Positions 46,766 through 56,625 are shown, counted from the stretch's first letter. The stretch: 64,000 nucleotides of DNA from an uncultured Prevotellaceae bacterium (GCA_900316315.1 ONCK01000004.1:89478-153477), one strand, 5' to 3'. The notes: generated by a model not told the origin, from the sequence alone. A program made the numbers and translations.

Positions 46766-48229
46766 ATGTATTCCTTTCTTATAGCATTAGCCTGCCTTAT
46801 TGTAGGGTACTTCACTTATGGTAAACTGATAGAGCATATTTTTGATCCCGACGACCGACCTACGCCTGCTGTGGCCAAGGCGGACGGCATCGACTACGTA
46901 GTGCTTCCTACCTGGAAGATATTTATGATTCAGTTTCTCAATATTGCAGGCACAGGGCCTATCTTTGGTGCAATACTCGGAGCCAAGTATGGTCCGGCAG
47001 CATACCTGTGGATTGTGCTAGGATGCGTCTTTGCCGGTGCTGTGCATGACTATCTGAGCGGCATGCTCTCTCTGCGTCATGACGGGGCTGGACTTCCGGA
47101 GCTCGTAGGTCTCTATTTGGGCGGCCGCACAAAAAAAGTGATGTTGGTCTTCTCTGTTTTTTTGCTCATTATGGTGGGGGTTGTCTTCGTATATAGTCCT
47201 GCAGAGATACTCAAGAGTATCTGGGGCTCAACGACACTGTGGATTATTGCCATATTTGCCTACTATGTGATTGCTACGATGCTTCCTATTGATAAGATTA
47301 TCGGAAAGATATACCCCCTCTTTGCTTTCGCGTTGATCTTTATGGCCGTGGCGCTCTTTACATGTCTGATAATCAAATTTCCCAAACTGCCCGAATTGTG
47401 GGATGGCGTGGGTAATTTGGCTGTGAAGACCGGTCACGAGAGTGAGCCTCTGTTCCCCTGCCTGTTTATTACCATCGCGTGCGGAGCTATCAGCGGCTTC
47501 CATGCCACACAAAGCCCCTTGATGGCACGTTGTCTCAAGAGCGAGCGCAAGGGCCGCCCTGTATTCTACGGAGCCATGATTACAGAGGGCGTTGTCGCCT
47601 TGATATGGGCCACAGTATCCGCTTATTTCTTCTATGGAAGTCCTGCTCCAGGCTACGAGATTATTGAAGCCGCTAAGCAGACTGGTTACGCTACTTCAGC
47701 GCCGGCTGTTGTCAATATCATTTGCAATCATTGGCTAGGTGTTTTTGGTGGCATTCTGGCTTTGCTGGGCGTTGTTGCAGCGCCTATCACAAGTGGTGAT
47801 ACGGCTTTCCGCTCTGCCCGTCTCATTATAGCAGAGACTATTCATCTCGATCAGAAGCCTATTGTCAAGCGTCTGATGGTCAGCATTCCTCTCTTTGGCG
47901 TCGCTATTTTGCTTCTGCTGTGGCAAGTGGAGAGTCCGGATGGATTTGATACGATATGGCGCTATTTCGGATGGGCCAACCAGACACTCAGCGTATTTAC
48001 GCTATGGACGCTGACGGTATATCTTGTCCAACAACACAAGCCCTTTATCGTGACGCTGATACCTGCCCTCTTTATGACGTTGATTTGCTCCACTTTCCTG
48101 ATGGTCAGCAAGAGCGCCTTCCATCTCGGAACTACGATAAGCTATATAGGAGGTATGATCGTGGTACTCATAGCTCTCATATGGTTTTTCCGTTGGTATA
48201 GCGCACAGAGTGCAACCAAGAGAGCGTAG
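46766..48229 (+). CDS. cstA: Carbon starvation protein CstA-like transporter
   Basis: A 487-residue multi-spanning membrane protein of the CstA family, shorter than the ~700-residue E. coli protein as is usual in Bacteroidota. Conserved blocks: FLIALACLIVGYFTYGK, LNIAGTGPIFGAILGAKYGP, GAVHDYLSGMLSLRHDG, AISGFHATQSPLMARCL and ITSGDTAFRSARLIIAE. E. coli members import peptides or pyruvate under carbon limitation; here the substrate is inferred only. Single gene, convergent with the GNAT gene 28 bp away. Confidence 0.9.
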   Translation: MYSFLIALACLIVGYFTYGKLIEHIFDPDDRPTPAVAKADGIDYVVLPTWKIFMIQFLNIAGTGPIFGAILGAKYGPAAYLWIVLGCVFAGAVHDYLSGMLSLRHDGAGLPELVGLYLGGRTKKVMLVFSVFLLIMVGVVFVYSPAEILKSIWGSTTLWIIAIFAYYVIATMLPIDKIIGKIYPLFAFALIFMAVALFTCLIIKFPKLPELWDGVGNLAVKTGHESEPLFPCLFITIACGAISGFHATQSPLMARCLKSERKGRPVFYGAMITEGVVALIWATVSAYFFYGSPAPGYEIIEAAKQTGYATSAPAVVNIICNHWLGVFGGILALLGVVAAPITSGDTAFRSARLIIAETIHLDQKPIVKRLMVSIPLFGVAILLLLWQVESPDGFDTIWRYFGWANQTLSVFTLWTLTVYLVQQHKPFIVTLIPALFMTLICSTFLMVSKSAFHLGTTISYIGGMIVVLIALIWFFRWYSAQSATKRA

Positions 48230-48257
48230 TAAAAGCCGGTAGGTGGACAAAGCCGCG

Positions 48258-48833
48258 CTAAGCGTCTATTTGCAGGTGCTTCATGGAGTGGCCTCCCCAG
48301 CTATTGATGCCTACTTGCTTAAATCCAAAGTTGAGATAGAGCCTTAAAGCCTGCGGATTGCCGTCATCGACGAGCAATCCGAGCCGCGGAATGCTCAGTT
48401 GCCGCGCTTTGTCAATCGATGCGTGTAAGAGGGCAGTTCCAATCCCTTTTTTACGACAATCCGGAAGAACAGCGAACGAATCAAGGTAGAGCTCGCCGTC
48501 CTGGGTCTCGTCTGGGATATGACTATAATCGATGCCAAAGGCCTCCTTTGCGGCTTGGATAAAGGCTTGGCGCAGCTGATGCAAGACAGCCCCGTCATAA
48601 GTGAGGGCGATACCACATACAGCGTTGCCTTGTTCTGCCAGAAGAGCATTGAGGTAGCTATACTGGCTGTCTGGTGACTGACAGAGGCGTTGCATCATGG
48701 ATTCGAACTCGTTAAGAGTGTGCTCTGGACCGCAGAAGTAGCGGCAACAGGGTTCTGTCATGGCCATCATGATAAGTCGGGTCATCACGATAGCGTCTTG
48801 GGGTCGGGCTTGGCGAATGATAAAGTCGGACAT
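48258..48833 (-). CDS. GNAT-family N-acetyltransferase
   Basis: A 191-residue acetyltransferase. The acetyl-CoA loop is visible as LPDCRKKGIGTALLHASI, followed by LGLLVDDGNPQALRLYLNFGFKQVG. Acceptor unknown. I start at the ATG 48831-48833, 8 bp after the recQ stop; an in-frame TTG at 48845 overlaps recQ. Last gene of the recJ-recQ-GNAT run. Confidence 0.85.
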   Translation of the reverse strand: MSDFIIRQARPQDAIVMTRLIMMAMTEPCCRYFCGPEHTLNEFESMMQRLCQSPDSQYSYLNALLAEQGNAVCGIALTYDGAVLHQLRQAFIQAAKEAFGIDYSHIPDETQDGELYLDSFAVLPDCRKKGIGTALLHASIDKARQLSIPRLGLLVDDGNPQALRLYLNFGFKQVGINSWGGHSMKHLQIDA

Positions 48834-48841
48834 AGTCGGAA

Positions 48842-50734
48842 TCAATTGAGTTGTACGAAGCCATCCGTGACTGAGATTTCCTCTTCATCGGCAAGCCATT
48901 GGATTGCCTGCCCGACTGTCTGCATGGAGAAGGGCAAGGAGACGAGATCTTGCAGCGGATGGGGCTTGCCATCAGAGAGCCGCTGGATAATCGCCTGGGC
49001 GGCGTGCTCTCGGTCGACAGAATTGGCGGAAGTATGGGAGAGGCAGACGTCGCAATGGCCGCAATCGGTGTCGGTATGCTCGCCGAAGTAGTCGAGCAGC
49101 AGGCGCTTACGGCAGGTGTCAGTACGCTGGGCATAGTCGAGCATGGCCTTGATGCGGTCCGCATACTCACTGCGTCTGTTGTCATAGACTTCTGGTGAAA
49201 GTACGATCTCCCGTTGCTGGACACGACGGGTGAGAAAAGTGATATAGGGTATATTCTTGCGTGGTATATAGTGGAGAATGTGCTGATGATTGAGCGCCTT
49301 AAGTATCTCATAGACAGCGTCAGGCGTCAGCCCGGTCTCGTGGGCGAGATACTTCTCCTCGATATAGACATATTGGCTGAAGAGCCCTCCGTAGTTGCGC
49401 AGGATACACATGAGCAGACGTTCGCTATTGGGCGCAAGGCGATGTATCTTGTTGAGTTCTTGCTTGGTCAGCAGCATCATCAGGCGTGAGCGGCTGTCGT
49501 CGTCTTCCCGATAGGTTATGTAGCCAGCATTGGACAGCAGCTGGAGGGCGCTGTGCAGGGGCACGGGAAAGTAATGGAAATTGCGGCAGAACTCAGTCTC
49601 ATTAAATTCGCGTGTCACTTGGTACCCATCGCCTACGGCCAGCTCAAGGAAGCAGCAGATGTCCTCGTAGGCTTGTCGGATATATTTCTTTGGAGGATAC
49701 TTCTCGTCGATACGTCGGTGCAGCTTGAGATTGTCAGCCGGGCTGTAGAAGAGGACCGCCTTAGCGGGCTTGCCATCGCGTCCGGCGCGTCCTGCCTCTT
49801 GGAAGTAGGACTCGATGGAGTCCGGCAGGTCCATGTGTACTACGAGGCGTACATTGGACTTGTCGATGCCCATGCCAAACGCATTGGTAGCGACCATGAT
49901 GCGCACGTCCTCCGACTGCCAGACATTTTGCCGTACGTCACGGTCAATATGCTCAAGGCCAGCATGATAGTAGATGGATTTATATCCATTGGCATTGAGC
50001 CAGTCGGAGATTTCGCGGGTTTTCTGGCGATTGCGCGTGTAGATGATGACCTGCCCTTGGGTCGCCTGGAGCAAGTTGAGGAGATCCTGATTTTTGTCAT
50101 AGCTAGGAGTGACGATATAGCTGATATTGGGCCGATCAAAACTCATGCGGATGACATTGGGCTTGACAAATAGCAGCTGATGCTGTATATCTGCGACGAC
50201 TCGGGGAGTAGCTGTAGCGGTCAGGGCGAGCACGGGGACGTCAGGCAGCATCTTGCGGATTTGCGCTATTTGCAGGTAGGAGGGGCGGAAGTCGTATCCC
50301 CACTGCGAGATGCAATGGGCTTCGTCCACGGTGATGAAGTTGACCTTCATGTGCCTGAGTTTGGCGAGAAAGAGAGGCGAGGCGAGACGTTCGGGCGATA
50401 CGTAGAGAAACTTGTAGGGGCCCAAGATGCAGTTTTCCAGCGCCGTGAGGATCTCGTCATGGGTCATCCCCGCATAAATAGCGGCAGCCAGTATATTGCG
50501 TCGCCTGAGATGGCTTACTTGGTCTTTCATCAGGGCGATAAGCGGCGTGATGACGAGGCACAGGCCTGGCATGGCCAGCGATGGTACCTGAAAGGTGATA
50601 CTCTTGCCGCCACCTGTAGGCATGAGCCCCAGGGTATCGCGTCCTGAGGCTATACTCTCAATAATCTGTAGCTGAACGCCGCGGAAGTCGCCGTATTCCC
50701 AGTACTGCTTAAGTATCTGGTGGAAGTCAATCAT
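48842..50734 (-). CDS. recQ: ATP-dependent DNA helicase RecQ
   Basis: A 630-residue 3'-5' helicase. Walker A LMPTGGGKSITFQVP, motif II TVDEAHCISQWGYDFRP, motif III ALTATATP, the RecQ ARGinine-finger region QEAGRAGRDGKPAKAVLFYS, a zinc site in CRKRLLLDYFGEHTDTDCGHCDVC (in two parts) and a short winged-helix part. The HRDC domain is missing or very short, and the protein is shorter than the ~720-residue RecQ also common in this phylum. Its start overlaps the recJ stop by 8 bp, indicating translational coupling. Confidence 0.92.
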   Translation of the reverse strand: MIDFHQILKQYWEYGDFRGVQLQIIESIASGRDTLGLMPTGGGKSITFQVPSLAMPGLCLVITPLIALMKDQVSHLRRRNILAAAIYAGMTHDEILTALENCILGPYKFLYVSPERLASPLFLAKLRHMKVNFITVDEAHCISQWGYDFRPSYLQIAQIRKMLPDVPVLALTATATPRVVADIQHQLLFVKPNVIRMSFDRPNISYIVTPSYDKNQDLLNLLQATQGQVIIYTRNRQKTREISDWLNANGYKSIYYHAGLEHIDRDVRQNVWQSEDVRIMVATNAFGMGIDKSNVRLVVHMDLPDSIESYFQEAGRAGRDGKPAKAVLFYSPADNLKLHRRIDEKYPPKKYIRQAYEDICCFLELAVGDGYQVTREFNETEFCRNFHYFPVPLHSALQLLSNAGYITYREDDDSRSRLMMLLTKQELNKIHRLAPNSERLLMCILRNYGGLFSQYVYIEEKYLAHETGLTPDAVYEILKALNHQHILHYIPRKNIPYITFLTRRVQQREIVLSPEVYDNRRSEYADRIKAMLDYAQRTDTCRKRLLLDYFGEHTDTDCGHCDVCLSHTSANSVDREHAAQAIIQRLSDGKPHPLQDLVSLPFSMQTVGQAIQWLADEEEISVTDGFVQLN

Positions 50735-52457
50735 CTTCGGTCTTAGCTGGCTGGATGTCTTCTATCTGGAGCTGGACCTCTCCGTGTTTGTAGATATTCT
50801 CCTCTATATAGTAACAGATGTCAAAGGCGTGCTTGGACTTGATAAAGCGTGCGCGCGAGCCTTGGCCAAAGGCAATACCGCTCATGATATTGTTGGACTT
50901 ATTGTCCACCAGCTCGAGCTTGATATGCTCCTGACCGCGTCCGACCACTTTGCTTGTGCCGTAGTCATAGACATTGCGGGTGCAGAAGAGGGGCTTCTCG
51001 TTGTCGGGGCCGAATGGGCGGAAACGCTTCAAGTCGTGGTGAAATTTGGGCGTGATGTCTCTGAAGTCAATGACAGACTCGATAGGCAGGATAGGCTGCG
51101 TCTGTTCCTCGGTGATGTGATCCTCTACGTATTGCTCAAAACGCCGTATGAAGGGCTTGATATTGTCACGCTTCAGCGTGAGGCCTACAGCGTAGGTGTG
51201 ACCGCCGAAGTTTTGGAGCAAATCCCGGCATGCCTGTATAGCCGAGTAGATGTCAAATCCTGTCACACTTCGGGCCGAGGCTGTAGCCGTATCGCCATCG
51301 ACGGCCATGACTACGGTTGGCCTGTAGTAGAGCTCGGTCAGGCGGCTGGCTACTATGCCAATGACCCCCTTGTGCCATGAGTCGCTGTAGACGACAATAG
51401 CCCGGCGGTCCTCGAGATTTTTCATTCCATCGACGATCTGATTGGCCTCTTCCGTCATTTGCTTGTCGATATCCTTGCGCGCCTCGTTGTAGTTGTTGAT
51501 CGTGTTGGCCTTTTCTATCGCCTTGTCGAGGTCTTTCTCGATAAGCAGCTCGATGGTCTCGCCCCCGTTTTGTATGCGTCCGGAGGCGTTGATGCGCGGT
51601 CCGATGCGGAAGATGACATCATTCATCGTAATCTCCTTATTCTCTAGCCCGCAGATATTGATGATGGCCTGCATGCCGATGCTGGGGGAAGCATTGAGCT
51701 GGCGGAGGCCATGGTAAGCGAGTATACGGTTTTCGCCCATGATAGGCACGATGTCAGCGCCGATGCTCACCGCGCACAGTTCGAGCAGCGGGACGAGCTT
51801 GCTAAACTCGATGCCGTTGTTTTGGGCAAAGGCCTGCATCAACTTAAATCCGATACCGCATCCGCAGAGGTCGTGGTAGGGATAAGTTTCATCTTGTCGC
51901 TTCGGGTCAAGTATTGCGTAGGCGGGCGGGAGGACTTCGTCGGGCATATGATGGTCGCAGATGATGAAGTCGATGCCTTTTTCCCGTGCGTAGGCGATTT
52001 CCTCGATGGCTTTGATGCCGCAGTCGAGGATGATGATGACCTTTACGCCCAGTGCAACCGCGCGGTCTATATTGTGCATACTAATCCCGTATCCGTCGTC
52101 GTAGCGGTCAGGGATATAATATTCCACATTTGAATAAATCTGGTGCAGAAACTTGTAAACCAAGGTTACTGCGGTACAGCCGTCAACGTCGTAGTCTCCG
52201 TAGACGAGTATCTTCTCCTTCATGCCGATGGCTTCGTTGAGTCGCTCCACGGCCTTGTCCATGTCTTTCATCAGAAAGGGATCATGGAGGTCGCTAAGCA
52301 GGGGATGAAAGAATCTCTTGGCCTCCTTGGCCGTCTTAATCCCTCTACGGAGCAACAGCAGCCCCAGCACTGGATGGATATCCAGTTCGGCAGCCAGTTG
52401 GCTAGCTGCTTCCCTTGTCTCCGGTGTTGATGGTTGAAGTTTCCATTTGTAGTTCAT
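50727..52457 (-). CDS. recJ: Single-stranded-DNA-specific exonuclease RecJ
   Basis: A 576-residue DHH-family 5'-3' exonuclease acting in recombination and mismatch repair. Metal motifs: VYGDYDVDGCTAVTL, IILDCG, ICDHHMPD (DHH) and the DHHA1 end FGGHTYAVGLTL. Length is typical. First gene of recJ-recQ-GNAT; pairing a single-strand exonuclease with RecQ helicase fits their joint action at gaps. No clear TAnnTTTG box is found immediately upstream. Confidence 0.94.
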   Translation of the reverse strand: MNYKWKLQPSTPETREAASQLAAELDIHPVLGLLLLRRGIKTAKEAKRFFHPLLSDLHDPFLMKDMDKAVERLNEAIGMKEKILVYGDYDVDGCTAVTLVYKFLHQIYSNVEYYIPDRYDDGYGISMHNIDRAVALGVKVIIILDCGIKAIEEIAYAREKGIDFIICDHHMPDEVLPPAYAILDPKRQDETYPYHDLCGCGIGFKLMQAFAQNNGIEFSKLVPLLELCAVSIGADIVPIMGENRILAYHGLRQLNASPSIGMQAIINICGLENKEITMNDVIFRIGPRINASGRIQNGGETIELLIEKDLDKAIEKANTINNYNEARKDIDKQMTEEANQIVDGMKNLEDRRAIVVYSDSWHKGVIGIVASRLTELYYRPTVVMAVDGDTATASARSVTGFDIYSAIQACRDLLQNFGGHTYAVGLTLKRDNIKPFIRRFEQYVEDHITEEQTQPILPIESVIDFRDITPKFHHDLKRFRPFGPDNEKPLFCTRNVYDYGTSKVVGRGQEHIKLELVDNKSNNIMSGIAFGQGSRARFIKSKHAFDICYYIEENIYKHGEVQLQIEDIQPAKTEDD

Positions 52458-53049
52458 TTATATTTGTCATTATTATTTATCTCTTAAGACGCCTTATTTT
52501 CTGAATGATAGGGGCTTGGCGTATAGCGGAGGCCTTCAGTTGGCGACTACTCCACCTTTTAGCTAGTAAAATTAGCAAAATAAATCGATTTTCAGCCTAT
52601 AGAGTGTGCTTTTTTTACGTTAGCAAGTGTTTTTAGTGCTTTTTTGTACAAGGAGGTTTGATAAGGGCTCGGTAGAAAATATCAAAGAAGCGGGCCTGTC
52701 GTATAGCGGAAGGGGGACGGGAGAAGTCTTGAGAAACTGCGGCGTCGCTCAGGCTGGCATAGAAGTACTCCGGTTTTGCAACGAATAGGTCTCGCAACGG
52801 AGCCGAAGGATGGTGGCTATGCGAGCAGAACTGAATATCTCACCCAGATGCACCCTGCGGTAGTGGCCAAACGAGCAAGCCGTCTTAACATGGTCCTATC
52901 GGTCATGTCCTATCGCCTGGCGCTTGGCCGTTTGCGGCCTCCTTGATGACATTCGTTACAAAAAGCCTTGCTCGAAGTGCGCCATCCGTATACGGCTTCC
53001 AAGTCCAGTTCCAACTCCAGTTCCAACTCCGGCGAACTAAGATCTGTCA
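52458..53049. other. 590-bp non-coding stretch upstream of recJ
   Basis: No gene seen. Contains a short tandem CCAGTTCCAACT x2 near 53000. Confidence 0.45.
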
Positions 53050-53330
53050 TTTTTTATATAATTTGAAGCACGGGGCAAATAAGTGCCGATATCGTCATTT
53101 CAAGTCGCCTTGTTTGCGTGACAAGGTCGGACCTATTTTAAACTAGGTCCGATGTAGTTTAAACTAGAAAGCACCATGTAATCGTTTGAAAGCCAATGAG
53201 TTGCGAAAATATTTGATTTCGATTTAATTATTTGGTAATCAGTGAGTTGTAGGGGAAAGCTGAGAAAATGTCCTCCTCTTGTGTTTAGGCATAAGTGGAC
53301 GCCTTTATCCCGAATTATTCATATAAAGAA
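53050..53330 (-). repeat. Dispersed ~285-bp intergenic element, copy E (reverse orientation)
   Basis: AT box TTTTTTATATAA near 53050-53062, opposite box TTCATATAAAG near 53318-53330; 281 bp. Read on plus, the core is CCTTGTTTGCGTGACAAGG, two 21-bp units containing GTCGGACCTATTTTAAACT and AGGTCCGATGTAGTTTAAAC, then TAGAAAGC. TGCCGATATCG stands near the left end as in the other copies. No coding capacity. Confidence 0.8.
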
Positions 53331-53720
53331 TAATTGTCGCGGGCCACGAACTTCTTCCGGGGTAGACGTCGTATGATGTCTTTCTGCTTGCAGCCTATGC
53401 AGCTAATGACGAACTACAAGTACTAAATCTGGCTGTATGATTGTCTTTCTGCCTGCAGTCCAGGCTGCGGGTAGACGACGGGAGAGGCCGGTATATACGC
53501 GACAACTCGCCTCCCAAGTCAGGCTACATCGGATGTAGCTTAAACGAGAAGGCGAGTTGTTAGTTGCGGACGGCTCTATGACTTGAGAATGTCCGCTCTG
53601 GACGGAACTATCTGTAGATCAGCTTGTCGAGTATCTTTACGGCATTTTGCGCGCTCCGTAGCGCGTGAGGGCGTCCCCGGGGTGGCCGGAGGTACGCTTG
53701 GTCATGAGACTTGTTCAGCC
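53331..53720. other. 390-bp non-coding stretch with a core-derived hairpin
   Basis: Holds the hairpin at 53502-53560; otherwise nothing recognisable before the 3' end of the C1 peptidase gene. Confidence 0.45.
53502..53560. repeat. Hairpin built from two inverted halves of the dispersed-element core
   Basis: Outer stem ACAACTCGCCT (53502-53512) / AGGCGAGTTGT (53550-53560), 11 perfect bp; inner stem CTACATC / GATGTAG (53524-53538), 7 bp with a 1-nt gap. Both words (AACTCGCCT and CTACATCGGA) are hallmarks of the dispersed element, which carries only one orientation of each. Confidence 0.75.
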
Positions 53721-54926
53721 TTAGTTGAGGCCCAACTTCTTGGCGATAGCCTTGGGCAGGGCGTGCTTATTGATCATGATGTTCATGGTCTTGTAGGCGA
53801 CGTAGGCTTTGGAGACGTAGCAGATGCCGTGGAGGGCATTGTAGTCGCCCCATGAGTTTTTCATCATGAAGTACTCCTTGCCGTACTGGTCCTTGGCGAG
53901 GCCATAGATGAGCATGCCGTGGTCATCGGTCGTCTCCCAGTTGTCGTAAGCCTGCTGACGGAGCTCTTGTGTGACCTGGACTTCATTTTTGGTATCGACC
54001 TCTTGTTGATGCTTGTCGGTAGAGGTGCCGTTCCATCTGGCTTGGTCGCTGCCGGCATCGCCCTTGCTATAGTCCTTGTAGTTGGCTGCAGGGGCGAGTA
54101 TGACCTCGTGGTGTCTGAAGGAGGGCTCGCTCACGTCAGCACCCCATGCGAAGGTGTATCCCTGACGTACGGCATAGTCCATGCATTCCATAAACTCGTT
54201 AAGGGGCAGGTTGTAGCTCTGTGCCCAGCGCCAGTTGTCCTGTACCTCGATGACAAAGGGCTGATAAAAAGGATGATGGCTGAAGGAGGTGAGGCTGATG
54301 TAGTCGTCGTAGTTGAGTCCGAGACTCTTGGAGAAGGTCTGTGGGGTGTAAGTCTTGCCCTCGTAGGTGAATGTCTCGGGGAGCTTGCCCAGATAAGCCT
54401 CGTAGATGCCACTGAGTCCTTGCTGCCATACGGGAGACAGCTTCTTCTGCTGGCCCTTGGCGATGGCGTTGACATAGGCTGTGGTGATCTGGTCCAGTTC
54501 GTTGTTGTTGTAGAGGGAGTCACCGTAGGGCGTGCCGGGGGCAGGCATGGCAGACTCGGGGCAGATGCCGTAGTTCTTGAGTACATAGAGTACGTCGTAG
54601 AAGCTGCCGCCTTGGCTGAAGGAGACGTCGCCGTGCATGCGGACAGCGGCCTTGGCGCGGTCCATGTAGTCCTTGTAGATGACGTATGACTCGCAGAGGT
54701 CGTAGGTCTTGCCATGGGCACGGAGCGCCTCGGCTTCAAAGAAGCTCAGGGAGCTGAAAGCCCAACACGTGCCGGAGCGATTCTGATTTTTGATGGAGGT
54801 GATAGGATTTTCCTTGATGACTGTAAACTTGATGGAGTCCAGATCGGCGCTTTTCTTGTCTTCTTTGGCGCTGGCAGGCAGCAGCGTGAGAGCGACGAGT
54901 AGGAGGAATAGGGTCTGCTTTTTCAT
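53721..54926 (-). CDS. Secreted C1 (bleomycin-hydrolase/PepC-like) cysteine peptidase
   Basis: A 401-residue papain-superfamily aminopeptidase with a signal peptide (MKKQTLFLLLVALTLLPASA). Catalytic residues: C54 in NRSGTCWAFSS, the histidine in TTDDHGMLIYGL and the asparagine in MMKNSWGD. The domain matches peptidase family C1B, whose best-known members are cytoplasmic; the signal peptide places this one in the envelope or outside the cell. It follows the Xaa-Pro peptidase gene by 51 bp on the same strand, suggesting a joint role in breaking down peptides. Confidence 0.9.
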   Translation of the reverse strand: MKKQTLFLLLVALTLLPASAKEDKKSADLDSIKFTVIKENPITSIKNQNRSGTCWAFSSLSFFEAEALRAHGKTYDLCESYVIYKDYMDRAKAAVRMHGDVSFSQGGSFYDVLYVLKNYGICPESAMPAPGTPYGDSLYNNNELDQITTAYVNAIAKGQQKKLSPVWQQGLSGIYEAYLGKLPETFTYEGKTYTPQTFSKSLGLNYDDYISLTSFSHHPFYQPFVIEVQDNWRWAQSYNLPLNEFMECMDYAVRQGYTFAWGADVSEPSFRHHEVILAPAANYKDYSKGDAGSDQARWNGTSTDKHQQEVDTKNEVQVTQELRQQAYDNWETTDDHGMLIYGLAKDQYGKEYFMMKNSWGDYNALHGICYVSKAYVAYKTMNIMINKHALPKAIAKKLGLN

Positions 54927-54977
54927 GAGTTAATGATTGGATGTGAGTATTATGTATCTATGTTTCAGTTGTTTGCG

Positions 54978-56381
54978 TTATTCGTATTTGTGACTGGCCA
55001 CATATTCCTCCACATCCTCAGCGTGGTAGGGGATGATGTCGTGTCCGAGTATGCGGGCTCCGTCGGAGGTGATGAGGAGGTCGTCCTCGATGCGGATGCC
55101 GCCAAAGTCGCGGTACTTGTCTATGACGTCAAAGTTGAGATACTGGGCATTGGTACCCTGGGCTTTCCACTGGTCGATGAGAGCGGGGATGAAGTAGATG
55201 CCCGGCTCATCAGTGACGACGAATCCCTCTTGCAGGCGCCGGCCGAGGCGGAGGCTGGAGGTGCCGAACTGGGTAGACGGCTGTATCTCGTCATCAAATC
55301 CGACGTACTCCTGTCCGAGTCCTTCCATATCGTGTACGTCCATGCCGAGCATGTGGCCGAGTCCGTGGGGGAGGAAGAGCGCGTGGGCGCCGGCTGCTGC
55401 TGCCTCCTCGGTATTGCCGCGCATGAGGCCGATCTCCTTGAGCCGGTCGATGATATGCTTGCAGATTTCCATGTGGACGTCGTACCATTTGATGCCGGGC
55501 TTAGCCAGCTTGAGGGCGAGATCATGGCACTCCTCGACGATTGTGTAGATCTCGCGTTGGCGATTGGTAAATTTGCCGTTGACCGGGGTAGTGCGGGTGT
55601 TGTCGCTGCAGTAGTTGTCATTAGTCTCGGCGCCGGCGTCGACGAGGAGCAAGCGGCCAGACTCGAGGAAGCTGTCGCTGGGATAGCCATGCATGACCTC
55701 GCCGTGCTGTGTGACGATGGAGGGGAAGGATACCATGGCGCCAAAGGCATTGGCGATGCCATCGAGCATGCCGCCGATGAAATGCTCCGTGACACCCGGT
55801 GTGCAGAGACGCATGGCTGTGGTGTGCATCTTGCGGCCTATGGCGCATGCGTGCTCTATCTCACGGATCTCGGCCTTGCTCTTGATGGAGCGCATACTGA
55901 CGACGGCCTTGATAAGCTGCCGCGAGGCCTTGGCGCGTTGCTCAGCGGGCGCGATGCCGAGGAGCTGCTGCATCATGATTTGTATGTCATGGCGATAGGG
56001 CGGGAGGTAGTGGATGGTCTGTCCGGCCTGTGTGGTGGCGGAGATAATCTCCTGGAGACGGGCGAGGGGAGCCGAGTTGGCTACGCCTACCTGCGCGGCC
56101 ATATCTGCTACACTGTCTACACTGCCGTACCAGATGATGTCGTCTATGTCGATATCGTTGCCGAGCAGATACTCCTTGTCATTGTCGATATCGATGACGC
56201 CGACGAGTCCGTCGCGCTGCAGGCCAAAGTAGTAGAGGAATGTGCTGTCCTGACGGAAGTGGTAGACATTGCTGGGGTAGTTGGCGGGGCTATCGTTGTT
56301 GCCCGGCAGAAGGATGAGGCCACTGCCCACAAGTTGCTTCAGGGCTTGGCGGCGCTCAGTATAAGTTTGTTTATCAAACAT
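54978..56381 (-). CDS. pepP: Xaa-Pro aminopeptidase (M24B, aminopeptidase P)
   Basis: A 467-residue metallopeptidase removing N-terminal residues before proline. An N-terminal creatinase-like domain (FRQDSTFLYYFGL) is followed by the pita-bread domain with metal ligands in LVDAGAETNDNYCSDNTRT (two aspartates), LPHGLGHMLGMDVHD (histidine), VTDEPGIYF and GGIRIEDDLL (glutamates). No signal peptide, so cytoplasmic. It has its own promoter box at 56419-56426 and precedes the C1 peptidase gene. A very long open frame exists antisense to it and is a shadow. Confidence 0.92.
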   Translation of the reverse strand: MFDKQTYTERRQALKQLVGSGLILLPGNNDSPANYPSNVYHFRQDSTFLYYFGLQRDGLVGVIDIDNDKEYLLGNDIDIDDIIWYGSVDSVADMAAQVGVANSAPLARLQEIISATTQAGQTIHYLPPYRHDIQIMMQQLLGIAPAEQRAKASRQLIKAVVSMRSIKSKAEIREIEHACAIGRKMHTTAMRLCTPGVTEHFIGGMLDGIANAFGAMVSFPSIVTQHGEVMHGYPSDSFLESGRLLLVDAGAETNDNYCSDNTRTTPVNGKFTNRQREIYTIVEECHDLALKLAKPGIKWYDVHMEICKHIIDRLKEIGLMRGNTEEAAAAGAHALFLPHGLGHMLGMDVHDMEGLGQEYVGFDDEIQPSTQFGTSSLRLGRRLQEGFVVTDEPGIYFIPALIDQWKAQGTNAQYLNFDVIDKYRDFGGIRIEDDLLITSDGARILGHDIIPYHAEDVEEYVASHKYE

Positions 56382-56418
56382 AGGGTTGCTATTTTTATGA
56401 TAATCTGTAGTTACGCTA

Positions 56419-56426
56419 CAAAGTTA
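56419..56426 (-). promoter_or_regulatory. Promoter -7 box of the peptidase pair
   Basis: TAACTTTG on the minus strand; leader of about 31 nt to the pepP ATG. Confidence 0.55.
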
Positions 56427-56625
56427 CGACTTTCTGACAAGGTGGTGAAGCAGAGAGACGTGTTTTTCACAATTTGTCTGCATGCAGTTCTCTCGGAAAA
56501 GATGAGGAAGGCAAAAGGGAGGGAAAAGCTGCAAAATTTGGAGACCAATAGGTGCGTTAGCAATTGTTTAGTATTATTTATAGATTTAATAATTTACTTT
56601 TGAAAAAGTATCATTAAAAAAGTCG

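Noticed and set aside
54933..56603. A 556-codon open frame on the plus strand
   Set aside because: It is antisense to the well-supported aminopeptidase P gene and has no recognisable domain.
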